Shown: one piece after another, positions 56,229 through 64,000 of the stretch
Layout: the number at the start of each line of letters is the position of its first letter
Position numbering within the stretch: position 1 is the stretch's first letter
From: Cyclobacterium sp.
GTDB lineage: Bacteria; Bacteroidota; Bacteroidia; Cytophagales; Cyclobacteriaceae
Direction: 5' to 3'
DNA length: 64,000 bases
Assembly: GCF_014762705.1 (NCBI RefSeq)
Contig: NZ_JABURL010000095.1
Location: 62,001-126,000 of the forward strand
Notes under the pieces: model-generated
The model's database searches: none
The model's input: only the letters and a program-made list of their open reading frames with translations
Told to the model about the DNA's origin: nothing
Made by a program: the position numbers and the translations under genes

Positions 56229-57545
56229 ATGAAAAAGTTTATCACAACAGTAAAGAACATCTTTTCGATTGAGGATTTGAGAATCCGAATTTTGAATACA
56301 ATAGGATTACTTATTGTTTTCAGGATCGGCTCTTTTGTGGTCCTTCCGGGGGTAGATCCCAGTCGTCTTGGAGAAGCTGCCTCAGGTATCTTCGGGTTGA
56401 TTGATACCTTCCTGGGTGGTTCTTTCAGTAGGGCTTCCATATTTGGTTTGGGTATTATGCCCTACATATCTGCTTCAATTGTCCTGCAATTGTTGACTGT
56501 TGGGGTACCGTATTTTCAGAAATTGCAAAAGGAAGGGGAATCCGGTAGAAAGAGGATCAATCAAATTACACGGATCCTGACCATACTGATTACTTTTGCC
56601 CAGGGGATTGGTTACATAACAGCCACTATTCCAGATGAGGCCATTATGATTGATAAGACCCTCTTCATGGTATCAGCACTCATTTTGCTTACATCCGGAA
56701 CCATGTTTTGTATGTGGATAGGCGAAAAGATTACTGAAAAGGGTATTGGTAATGGTATATCCATGTTGATTATGATAGGGATTATTTCAGCCCTACCAGG
56801 AGCTATTATTTCAGAAAGTTTATCAAAAGGTGGAGGTGGAATACTCTTACTGATCCTTGAAGCCGTGATTTTGTTTTTCGTTGTAGTTGGGGTAGTGGCT
56901 TTGACAGAGGCTGTCAGAAGGATACCGGTTCAATATGCCAAGCAAGTTGTTGGTGGGAAGGTATATGGTGGTCAACGCCAGTACATCCCTATCAAAGTGA
57001 ATGCCTCAGGAGTAATGCCCATTATATTTGCACAATCCCTGATGTTTCTTCCTGCGCTTATTGCTCAAATTTGGGCTGAATCAAGTGATATTGCTGCTTA
57101 TATAGGGACTACATTTTCTGATTTCACCTCATGGCAGTACAACCTGGTATTTGCGCTGATGATCATTCTTTTTACATTCTTCTACACCGCTATCACGGTG
57201 AATCCGGAACAGATTGCAGAGGATATGAAAAGAAACGGCGGTTTTGTCCCAGGTATCAAACCTGGTGCTCCAACCTCCGAGTTCATTGACAATATTATTT
57301 CCAGAATTACGCTGCCAGGTTCCATTTTACTGGCCCTGGTGGCCATCATGCCAGCCTTTGCCATTATCGCCGGAGTGAGTGGGGAGTTTGCCCAATTTTA
57401 TGGAGGAACTTCTCTGCTTATTATGGTCGGAGTTATTTTGGATACTTTGAGGCAGATTGAAAGTTATCTGTTGATGAGACATTATGAAGGAATGATGAAA
57501 AGTGGTAACATGAAAAATGATCCTTCAAGTTACGCTGTAGCTTAA
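56229..57545 (+). CDS. secY: Preprotein translocase subunit SecY
   Basis: 438 residues, ten hydrophobic segments. FRIGSFVVLPGVDP in the first helix region, GIMPYISASIVLQLL (TM2 plug area), GQRQYIPIKVNASGVMPIIFA, and NPEQIAEDMKRNGGFVPGIKPG. Forms the Sec channel with SecE from 31915. Followed by map with 2 bases between. Confidence 0.98.
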   Translation: MKKFITTVKNIFSIEDLRIRILNTIGLLIVFRIGSFVVLPGVDPSRLGEAASGIFGLIDTFLGGSFSRASIFGLGIMPYISASIVLQLLTVGVPYFQKLQKEGESGRKRINQITRILTILITFAQGIGYITATIPDEAIMIDKTLFMVSALILLTSGTMFCMWIGEKITEKGIGNGISMLIMIGIISALPGAIISESLSKGGGGILLLILEAVILFFVVVGVVALTEAVRRIPVQYAKQVVGGKVYGGQRQYIPIKVNASGVMPIIFAQSLMFLPALIAQIWAESSDIAAYIGTTFSDFTSWQYNLVFALMIILFTFFYTAITVNPEQIAEDMKRNGGFVPGIKPGAPTSEFIDNIISRITLPGSILLALVAIMPAFAIIAGVSGEFAQFYGGTSLLIMVGVILDTLRQIESYLLMRHYEGMMKSGNMKNDPSSYAVA

Positions 57546-57547
57546 AT

Positions 57548-58321
57548 ATGATACAGTTTAAGACTGAAGAGGAAATTGAAATTATAAAAGAAAGTGCGCA
57601 GATTTTAGGAAAAGCGCATGGCGAGGTAGCCAAACATGTGAAAGAAGGAGTAAAGACTGCTTCTTTAGATAAAATTGCTGAGGAATTTATTCGGGACCAC
57701 CATGGAGTTCCTTCATTTAAGGGATACAATGGTTTTCCAGCTTCATTGTGTATATCCGTGAATGAAGTAGTAGTTCATGGATTTCCCAGTCAGTATGTTT
57801 TGAAAGATGGCGATATAATCTCAATAGATTGTGGAGTCTTTCACCAAGGTTTTCATAGCGATTCCGCTTATACTTACCCTGTTGGTGAAGTTTCCCCCAA
57901 AGTTATTGAGCTGCTTAATGCTACCAAGGAATCCCTTTATGTTGGGATAGAAAAAGCTGTTTTTGGTAATCGTGTTGGCGATATAGGAAACAGTATTCAA
58001 AAATTTATTGAAGCGAAAGGGTATACGATAGTGAGGGAGTTGGTAGGTCATGGTCTTGGCAAACAGCTTCACGAAGCCCCTGAAGTTCCCAATTGGGGCA
58101 AAAGAGGTAGCGGAGCCAAATTAAAACAAGGAATGGTCCTTGCCATTGAGCCCATGGTTAATTTGGGTACCAGGAATATCGTTCAGGAAAGAGATGGCTG
58201 GACCATTAGAACAGCGGACCGGAAGCCCTCTGCTCATTATGAACACACTGTGGCCATATTTGAGGACAGAACAGAAATATTGACAACCCATCGTTATATA
58301 GAAGAGAATTTTAAATCTTAA
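57548..58321 (+). CDS. map: Type I methionine aminopeptidase
   Basis: 257 residues. Removes initiator Met. Metal ligands are in [20 protein letters not shown] (two Asp), [14 protein letters not shown] (His), IEPMV (Glu) and HTVAIFE (Glu). Usual location between secY and infA. Confidence 0.97.
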   Translation: MIQFKTEEEIEIIKESAQILGKAHGEVAKHVKEGVKTASLDKIAEEFIRDHHGVPSFKGYNGFPASLCISVNEVVVHGFPSQYVLKDGDIISIDCGVFHQGFHSDSAYTYPVGEVSPKVIELLNATKESLYVGIEKAVFGNRVGDIGNSIQKFIEAKGYTIVRELVGHGLGKQLHEAPEVPNWGKRGSGAKLKQGMVLAIEPMVNLGTRNIVQERDGWTIRTADRKPSAHYEHTVAIFEDRTEILTTHRYIEENFKS

Positions 58322-58323
58322 TT

Positions 58324-58542
58324 ATGGCTAAACAGGCATCTATAGAGCAGGACGGCACCATTGTGGAGGCATTGTCCAATGCAATGTTTAAAGTGGAACT
58401 GGAAAATGGTCATCAACTTATTGCTCATATTTCCGGTAAAATGCGGATGAACTATATCAAAATTTTACCAGGAGACAAGGTAAAACTGGAAATGTCTCCC
58501 TATGATCTCTCAAAGGGGAGGATAGTTTACCGCTACAAGTAA
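58324..58542 (+). CDS. infA: Translation initiation factor IF-1
   Basis: 72 residues. [41 protein letters not shown] and [10 protein letters not shown] are diagnostic. Binds the 30S A site. 51 bases before rpmJ. Confidence 0.98.
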   Translation: MAKQASIEQDGTIVEALSNAMFKVELENGHQLIAHISGKMRMNYIKILPGDKVKLEMSPYDLSKGRIVYRYK

Positions 58543-58593
58543 ACAGCGGAAAGAGCAAATGACAGCATCGAATATTAGAAAATTAGTATTGAT

Positions 58594-58710
58594 ATGAAAG
58601 TTAAAGCATCTATTAAAAAAAGAAGTGTTGACTGTAAAGTAATCCGGAGGAAAGGAAAACTTTACGTGATCAACAAGAAGAATCCAAAGTTTAAACAAAG
58701 ACAAGGTTAA
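58594..58710 (+). CDS. rpmJ: Ribosomal protein L36 (zinc-free form)
   Basis: 38 residues: starts [15 protein letters not shown] and ends [10 protein letters not shown]. Of the four zinc ligands of the C+ form (C-x2-C, C, H) only Cys14 remains; VIC is VIN and PKHKQ is PKFKQ. This is the zinc-independent type known in Bacteroidota. Sits between infA and rpsM as usual. Confidence 0.95.
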   Translation: MKVKASIKKRSVDCKVIRRKGKLYVINKKNPKFKQRQG

Positions 58711-58715
58711 ATACT

Positions 58716-59093
58716 ATGGCTAGAATTGCAGGTGTCGATATACCAGACAATAAACGTGGTGAAGTAGGCCTTACTTATATTTTTGGTATTGGCAGGAGTA
58801 CAGCCAGGGCCATTCTTACTAAGGCAGGAATTTCTTTAGACAAGAAAGCAGGAGAATGGGATGATGATGAATCTACCGCTATCAGGAACATCATTGCTGA
58901 AGAGCACAAAACAGAGGGTGTTCTAAAATCCGAGGTACAGTTGAGTATTAAAAGGTTGATGGATATTGGTTGTTACAGGGGTTTGAGGCATAGGAAAGGT
59001 TTGCCTGTCCGTGGTCAGAAAACAAAAAATAACGCCAGAACCAGAAAAGGTAAGAGAAAAACTGTTGCCAATAAGAAGAAAGCGACTAAATAA
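58716..59093 (+). CDS. rpsM: Ribosomal protein S13
   Basis: 125 residues. [53 protein letters not shown] are recognised in the parts IFGIGRSTA and [10 protein letters not shown]. 5 bases after rpmJ. Confidence 0.98.
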   Translation: MARIAGVDIPDNKRGEVGLTYIFGIGRSTARAILTKAGISLDKKAGEWDDDESTAIRNIIAEEHKTEGVLKSEVQLSIKRLMDIGCYRGLRHRKGLPVRGQKTKNNARTRKGKRKTVANKKKATK

Positions 59094-59108
59094 ATCCTGA
59101 CATAGATT

Positions 59109-59507
59109 ATGGCTCAGAAAAGAAACGAAAAGACAAAAGCTAAGAAGCGGGTTGTTAAAGTTGAAGCGGTTGGACAAGCCCATATCAAAGCTTCCTTTAA
59201 TAATATCATTATCTCTATTACCAACAATTCAGGTCAGGTTATTTCCTGGGCTTCTGCTGGTAAGATGGGATTCAGGGGTTCTAAGAAGAATACGCCTTAT
59301 GCTGCTCAGATGGCTGCCCAAAACTGTGGACAAGTAGCATACGATCTTGGTTTGCGGAAAATCGAGGTTTTTGTTAAGGGTCCGGGAGCGGGCAGAGAAT
59401 CTGCTATAAGAACCCTCCAGAATGTTGGTTTGGATGTAACCACCATCACTGATGTTACTCCGTTACCACACAATGGATGTCGTCCTCCAAAACGCAGAAG
59501 AGTTTAA
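59109..59507 (+). CDS. rpsK: Ribosomal protein S11
   Basis: 132 residues. [50 protein letters not shown] and [13 protein letters not shown] are diagnostic. Platform protein of 30S. Confidence 0.98.
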   Translation: MAQKRNEKTKAKKRVVKVEAVGQAHIKASFNNIIISITNNSGQVISWASAGKMGFRGSKKNTPYAAQMAAQNCGQVAYDLGLRKIEVFVKGPGAGRESAIRTLQNVGLDVTTITDVTPLPHNGCRPPKRRRV

Positions 59508-59524
59508 TTTAAAGAAAAATAAGC

Positions 59525-60130
59525 ATGGCTAGATATAGAGGTCCAAAAGCAAAAATTGCCAGAAAATTTGGCGAGCCCATTGAAGGGCAAAGCAAAGTGC
59601 TTCAGAAGAAAAATTATCCTCCGGGGATGCATGGTAGAGGCAGAAGGAAAAAGCAGTCTGAATTTGCCATCCAATTGATGGAAAAACAAAAAGCAAAATA
59701 CATCTATGGTGTATTGGAAAGGCAATTTGCTAAAATGTTCAATATTGCTTCCAGAAAAAAAGGCGTAACCGGTGAAAACCTGTTGCAATTGCTGGAAGCC
59801 CGTTTGGATAATACCGTTTATCGTTTGGGGATCGCTCCGACCAGGAGAGGTGCCAGACAATTGGTTTCCCACAAACATATCCTTGTTAATGGTGAATTGG
59901 TAAACATCCCTTCTTTTCTTTTAAAACCCGGTGATGTGGTTGGAGTAAGGGAAAAGTCCAAATCATTAGAAGCAATTACCGAAAGCCTTAGAGGCAGAGG
60001 GACTACCAGATATAGTTGGTTGGAATGGGACAATGGTTCCCTAAGCGGCAAGTTTGTTAGTGTTCCTTTGAGGGAAGATATTCCGGAGAACATCAAAGAA
60101 CAACTGATAGTTGAATTGTACTCTAAGTAA
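59525..60130 (+). CDS. rpsD: Ribosomal protein S4
   Basis: 201 residues. [19 protein letters not shown] start without zinc cysteines (C- form), [17 protein letters not shown], and the S4 domain [25 protein letters not shown]4 represses the alpha operon in enterobacteria; not tested here. Confidence 0.98.
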   Translation: MARYRGPKAKIARKFGEPIEGQSKVLQKKNYPPGMHGRGRRKKQSEFAIQLMEKQKAKYIYGVLERQFAKMFNIASRKKGVTGENLLQLLEARLDNTVYRLGIAPTRRGARQLVSHKHILVNGELVNIPSFLLKPGDVVGVREKSKSLEAITESLRGRGTTRYSWLEWDNGSLSGKFVSVPLREDIPENIKEQLIVELYSK

Positions 60131-60161
60131 TCATTTACATTCCTAAAAAAAGAATTAAGAT

Positions 60162-61151
60162 ATGTCCATATTAGCATTTCAAATGCCAGAGAAGGTGGTA
60201 ATGGAAAAAGCAGATGATTTTCATGGTCTGTTTACCTTCAAACCACTTGAAAAAGGATACGGGGTAACCATTGGTAACGCCCTTAGAAGGATTCTTTTGT
60301 CTTCGCTGGAGGGATATGCCATTACTGCGGTAAAATTACCCGGTGTGGTGCATGAATTTTCCAGTATAGAGGGAGTGGTTGAAGACGTGACTGACATTAT
60401 TCTTAACCTAAAACAGGTTAGGTTTAAGAAGATCCATGATGCCATCGACAATAAGATTACGGTCGAGGTTAAGAATAAAGATGTTTTTACTGCTGGTGAT
60501 ATAGCTAAATTTACCACCTCATTTGAAATATTGAATCCTGAATTGGTCATATGTCATCTGGATGATTCCAAAACCCTCGAAATCGAACTCAGCGTGGATA
60601 AGGGAAGGGGATATCTTCCTGCAGAGGAATCCAAGCCGAAAGAACAGCTATACGGAACCATTTCTGTTGATGCTATTTTTACGCCCATTAAAAATGTGAA
60701 ATACAGGATTGAAAATACCCGGGTGGAGCAAAAGACCGATTATGAGCAACTGATCATGGAGGTTAGCACTGACGGTTCCATTCACCCTGAGAAGGCATTG
60801 CAGGAGTCCGCTAAGATTCTTATTCAGCATTTCATGTTGTTTTCCGATCAAACAATGGTCATTGATGCGCCTGGCAGTGGTGCCATTGAGCCTATTGATG
60901 AAGAGTACCTGCACATGAGGAAATTGTTAAAAACTTCTCTGAGTGATCTGGATCTTTCCGTAAGGGCTTATAATTGTTTGAAGGCAGCTGATGTAAAAAC
61001 ATTGGGTGACCTGGCCAAGCTGGAGATTTCCGACATGATGAAATTCAGGAATTTTGGTAAAAAATCCCTGGCAGAATTGGAGCAGTTGATCCAGGAAAAA
61101 GGCCTGACTTTCGGTATGGATCTTTCTAAGTATAAACTTGATGAAGAATAA
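60162..61151 (+). CDS. rpoA: RNA polymerase alpha subunit
   Basis: 329 residues. N-terminal domain with [24 protein letters not shown] for dimer assembly; linker about residues 230-250; C-terminal domain with [23 protein letters not shown] and [15 protein letters not shown], which binds UP elements and activators. 5 bases before rplQ. Confidence 0.98.
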   Translation: MSILAFQMPEKVVMEKADDFHGLFTFKPLEKGYGVTIGNALRRILLSSLEGYAITAVKLPGVVHEFSSIEGVVEDVTDIILNLKQVRFKKIHDAIDNKITVEVKNKDVFTAGDIAKFTTSFEILNPELVICHLDDSKTLEIELSVDKGRGYLPAEESKPKEQLYGTISVDAIFTPIKNVKYRIENTRVEQKTDYEQLIMEVSTDGSIHPEKALQESAKILIQHFMLFSDQTMVIDAPGSGAIEPIDEEYLHMRKLLKTSLSDLDLSVRAYNCLKAADVKTLGDLAKLEISDMMKFRNFGKKSLAELEQLIQEKGLTFGMDLSKYKLDEE

Positions 61152-61156
61152 TTAAA

Positions 61157-61801
61157 ATGAGACACGGTAAGAAATTTAACCATTTAGGTAGAACCGCCTC
61201 ACATAGAAAGGCCATGCTTTCAAATATGGCCAAGTCTCTCTTGGAACACAAGCGGATCAGTACTACCCTTGCCAAAGCCAAAGAGCTGAGGAAATATATT
61301 GAACCTTTGATTACAAAGGCAAAAGAGGATACTACACACAACAGAAGGATTGCATTTGGGTACCTGAAAAACAAGGAAGCTATCAAACTTCTTTTTGGGG
61401 AAGTTGTGGAAAAAATAGGTACCCGTCCTGGAGGCTATACCAGAATCATAAAAACCGGTTTCAGACTTGGTGATAATGCAGAGATGTGTATCATTGAACT
61501 GGTCGATTACAATGAGCTGTTATTGAAAGATGATCAGCCTGCTAAAAAGTCTGGCCGTAGAAGAAGCCGAAGAGGATCTGGTAAGAGCAGTGATGCTGCA
61601 GATGTTCCTGTGGCAGAAGAAGTTAAAGAGGAGAAAGAAAAGCCTAAGGCCAAGAAAAAAGCCAAGGATACGGCTGCGGAAGAAAAGGCCGAAGCCCCTT
61701 CAGACAGTGCTGCTGAATCACCCGAGTCTTCTGCTGAGGACAATGCTGATAAAGCAGGGGACGATGCAGATAAAAAGGATGACGATAAAAAATCAGAGTG
61801 A
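61157..61801 (+). CDS. rplQ: Ribosomal protein L17 with long charged C-terminal tail
   Basis: 214 residues. The L17 core takes up the first ~125 ([56 protein letters not shown]). A ~85-residue tail follows: first basic ([13 protein letters not shown]), then alternating Lys/Ala/Glu, ending in an acidic, Asp-rich stretch ([20 protein letters not shown]). Low complexity and surely disordered. Last gene of the ribosomal run, before a terminator. Confidence 0.97.
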   Translation: MRHGKKFNHLGRTASHRKAMLSNMAKSLLEHKRISTTLAKAKELRKYIEPLITKAKEDTTHNRRIAFGYLKNKEAIKLLFGEVVEKIGTRPGGYTRIIKTGFRLGDNAEMCIIELVDYNELLLKDDQPAKKSGRRRSRRGSGKSSDAADVPVAEEVKEEKEKPKAKKKAKDTAAEEKAEAPSDSAAESPESSAEDNADKAGDDADKKDDDKKSE

Positions 61802-61829
61802 TATATGTTTTATCGGATGAAATGAATTG

Positions 61830-61859
61830 GGGATTGGGCTTTTGTTCAATCCCTTTTTT
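61830..61859 (+). terminator. Terminator after rplQ
   Basis: Stem GGGATTG (61830-61836) with CAATCCC (61847-61853), 10-base loop, followed by six T. Ends the ribosomal/alpha operon. Confidence 0.88.
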
Positions 61860-61904
61860 GTGTCCTTTTCTTTGAATGCTTTCTACTACTTATGATAAAA
61901 TTAT

Positions 61905-61912
61905 TAAATTTG
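61905..61912 (+). promoter_or_regulatory. -7 element TAAATTTG for carA-eno
   Basis: Matches TAnnTTTG 16 bases before the carA ATG, which would give a very short leader. The -33 half is weak. Confidence 0.5.
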
Positions 61913-61928
61913 CCTATCAAAAATTAAT

Positions 61929-63020
61929 ATGAACAAGAAAAAAGCCACCCTCCTTTTAGCAGATGGAACCGTCTTTACTGGTAGTTTAGTAGGTAGTCAT
62001 GGTACCAATGGCGGAGAAATTTGCTTCAATACCGGCATGACCGGCTATCAGGAAATCTATACCGATCCTTCCTATACAGGGCAAATCATCGTTAACACAA
62101 CGCCTCATATCGGCAATTACGGGGTAGTTGAAGAAGATGAAGAATCAGATCATCCTCTAATTGCGGGTATTGTTGTCAATGACTTTTCTGAAATCTACAG
62201 CCGCCTTGATGCAAAGGAATCCCTGCAAGGATACCTGGAACGTCACGGTATCACGGGCATTGCCGATGTGGATACGCGGAAGCTGGTCAGGCATATCCGG
62301 TCCAAAGGAGCGATGAATGCCATTATCAGTTCAGAAATAGAAGATCTGGATGCCTTGAAAAAAGAATTGGATAAGGTTCCGGACATGAATGGGCTCGAAC
62401 TGTCATCCCAGGTTTCTACCAAAACACCTTATTACCATGGTGATGAAAAGGCAAAATTGAGAGTGGCCTGCGTCGATTATGGCATCAAAAAAAATATTCT
62501 CAGGTGTTTTGCAGAACGAGGGGTTTATTGTAAGGTTTTTCCTGCCAAGACTACCTTTGCTGAAATGGAGGAATGGAAGCCCGACGCTTATTTTCTTTCC
62601 AATGGTCCCGGAGACCCTGCTGTCATGGAATATGCGGTGAATACAACCAAAGAAATATTAGACAATAATAAACCTTTGTTTGGTATATGTCTTGGGCATC
62701 AGCTTCTGGCCAGAGCCTGTGGTATTTCCACCTATAAAATGCATCATGGCCACCGCGGACTTAATCACCCCATTAAAAACCTTATTACCGGAAAAAGTGA
62801 GATCACTTCACAAAACCATGGTTTTGTTGTTAGCAGGAAGGACATTGATCTTTCAGATAGATTGGAAATTACTCATTTACATCTCAATGATGAAACTGTG
62901 GCTGGGATAAAAGTGAAAGATAAGCCGGCTTTTTCTGTTCAATTCCATCCTGAAAGTTCTCCCGGACCTCATGATTCCAGGTATTTATTTGAACAATTTA
63001 TTTCATTATTAAAGAATTAA
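61929..63020 (+). CDS. carA: Carbamoyl-phosphate synthase small (glutaminase) subunit
   Basis: 363 residues. Releases ammonia from glutamine for carbamoyl phosphate, feeding pyrimidine and arginine synthesis. N-terminal domain with FNTGMTGYQEIYTDPSY; class I amidotransferase domain with nucleophile C254 in GICLGHQ and H340/E342 in FHPESSPGP. The large subunit gene carB is not in the window; eno follows after 22 bases. Confidence 0.97.
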   Translation: MNKKKATLLLADGTVFTGSLVGSHGTNGGEICFNTGMTGYQEIYTDPSYTGQIIVNTTPHIGNYGVVEEDEESDHPLIAGIVVNDFSEIYSRLDAKESLQGYLERHGITGIADVDTRKLVRHIRSKGAMNAIISSEIEDLDALKKELDKVPDMNGLELSSQVSTKTPYYHGDEKAKLRVACVDYGIKKNILRCFAERGVYCKVFPAKTTFAEMEEWKPDAYFLSNGPGDPAVMEYAVNTTKEILDNNKPLFGICLGHQLLARACGISTYKMHHGHRGLNHPIKNLITGKSEITSQNHGFVVSRKDIDLSDRLEITHLHLNDETVAGIKVKDKPAFSVQFHPESSPGPHDSRYLFEQFISLLKN

Positions 63021-63027
63021 ATCTTAA

Positions 63028-64000
<973 letters not shown>

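Overview
The window is a chromosomal segment of a Bacteroidota bacterium, most likely order Cytophagales (family Cyclobacteriaceae is my inference from the overall protein flavour). The basis is: SprB-type/type IX secretion proteins, a SusC/SusD pair, DUF4290 and DUF3467 genes, almost no Shine-Dalgarno sequences, and promoters that fit the Bacteroidota pattern TTTG-N19/20-TAnnTTTG in front of the tRNA, str and S10 transcription units. I see no insertion sequence, phage gene, CRISPR array or integron.

Layout. 1-2332: 3' end of a large gliding/adhesin-like protein with a type B T9SS sorting domain, followed by its PorP/SprF-like partner. 2335-6661 (minus): murA, a DUF4290 gene and a PcrA/UvrD helicase. 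7043-9499: an NtrC-type sigma-54 activator and a soluble PAS histidine kinase facing each other. 9830-13104: a small basic ORF, an LpxL-like acyltransferase (minus), an ECF sigma factor with a small anti-sigma-like protein, then gmk and nadD. 13105-24483 (minus): the main accessory block, reading susC, susD, then a giant FG-GAP/ASPIC lipoprotein and two tandem vanadium-haloperoxidase-like lipoproteins. 25046-27052 (minus): frr, pyrH and an orphan biotin-carrier protein. 27174-29789: an M1 aminopeptidase lipoprotein.

From 29854 to the end the window is core information-processing DNA on the plus strand: tRNA-Tyr, tRNA-Gly, tRNA-Thr, tuf, tRNA-Trp, secE, nusG, rplKAJL, rpoBC, a DUF3467 gene, rpsL-rpsG-fusA-rpsJ, then the S10-spc-alpha run rplC to rplQ including secY, map, infA and rpmJ, and finally carA and the 5' part of eno. 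Terminator hairpins followed by T tracts are visible after tuf, rpoC, rpsJ and rplQ, and a hairpin lies between rplL and rpoB.

The best candidate for an undescribed system is the 13105-24483 block: an outer-membrane SusCD import pair with no glycoside hydrolase beside it, but with a calcium-binding-type beta-propeller lipoprotein and two haloperoxidase/PAP2-fold lipoproteins that keep every vanadate-binding residue. Secondary points are a MurA whose catalytic Cys is Asp, structured leaders before pyrH and secE, and several start codons that differ from the longest ORF.
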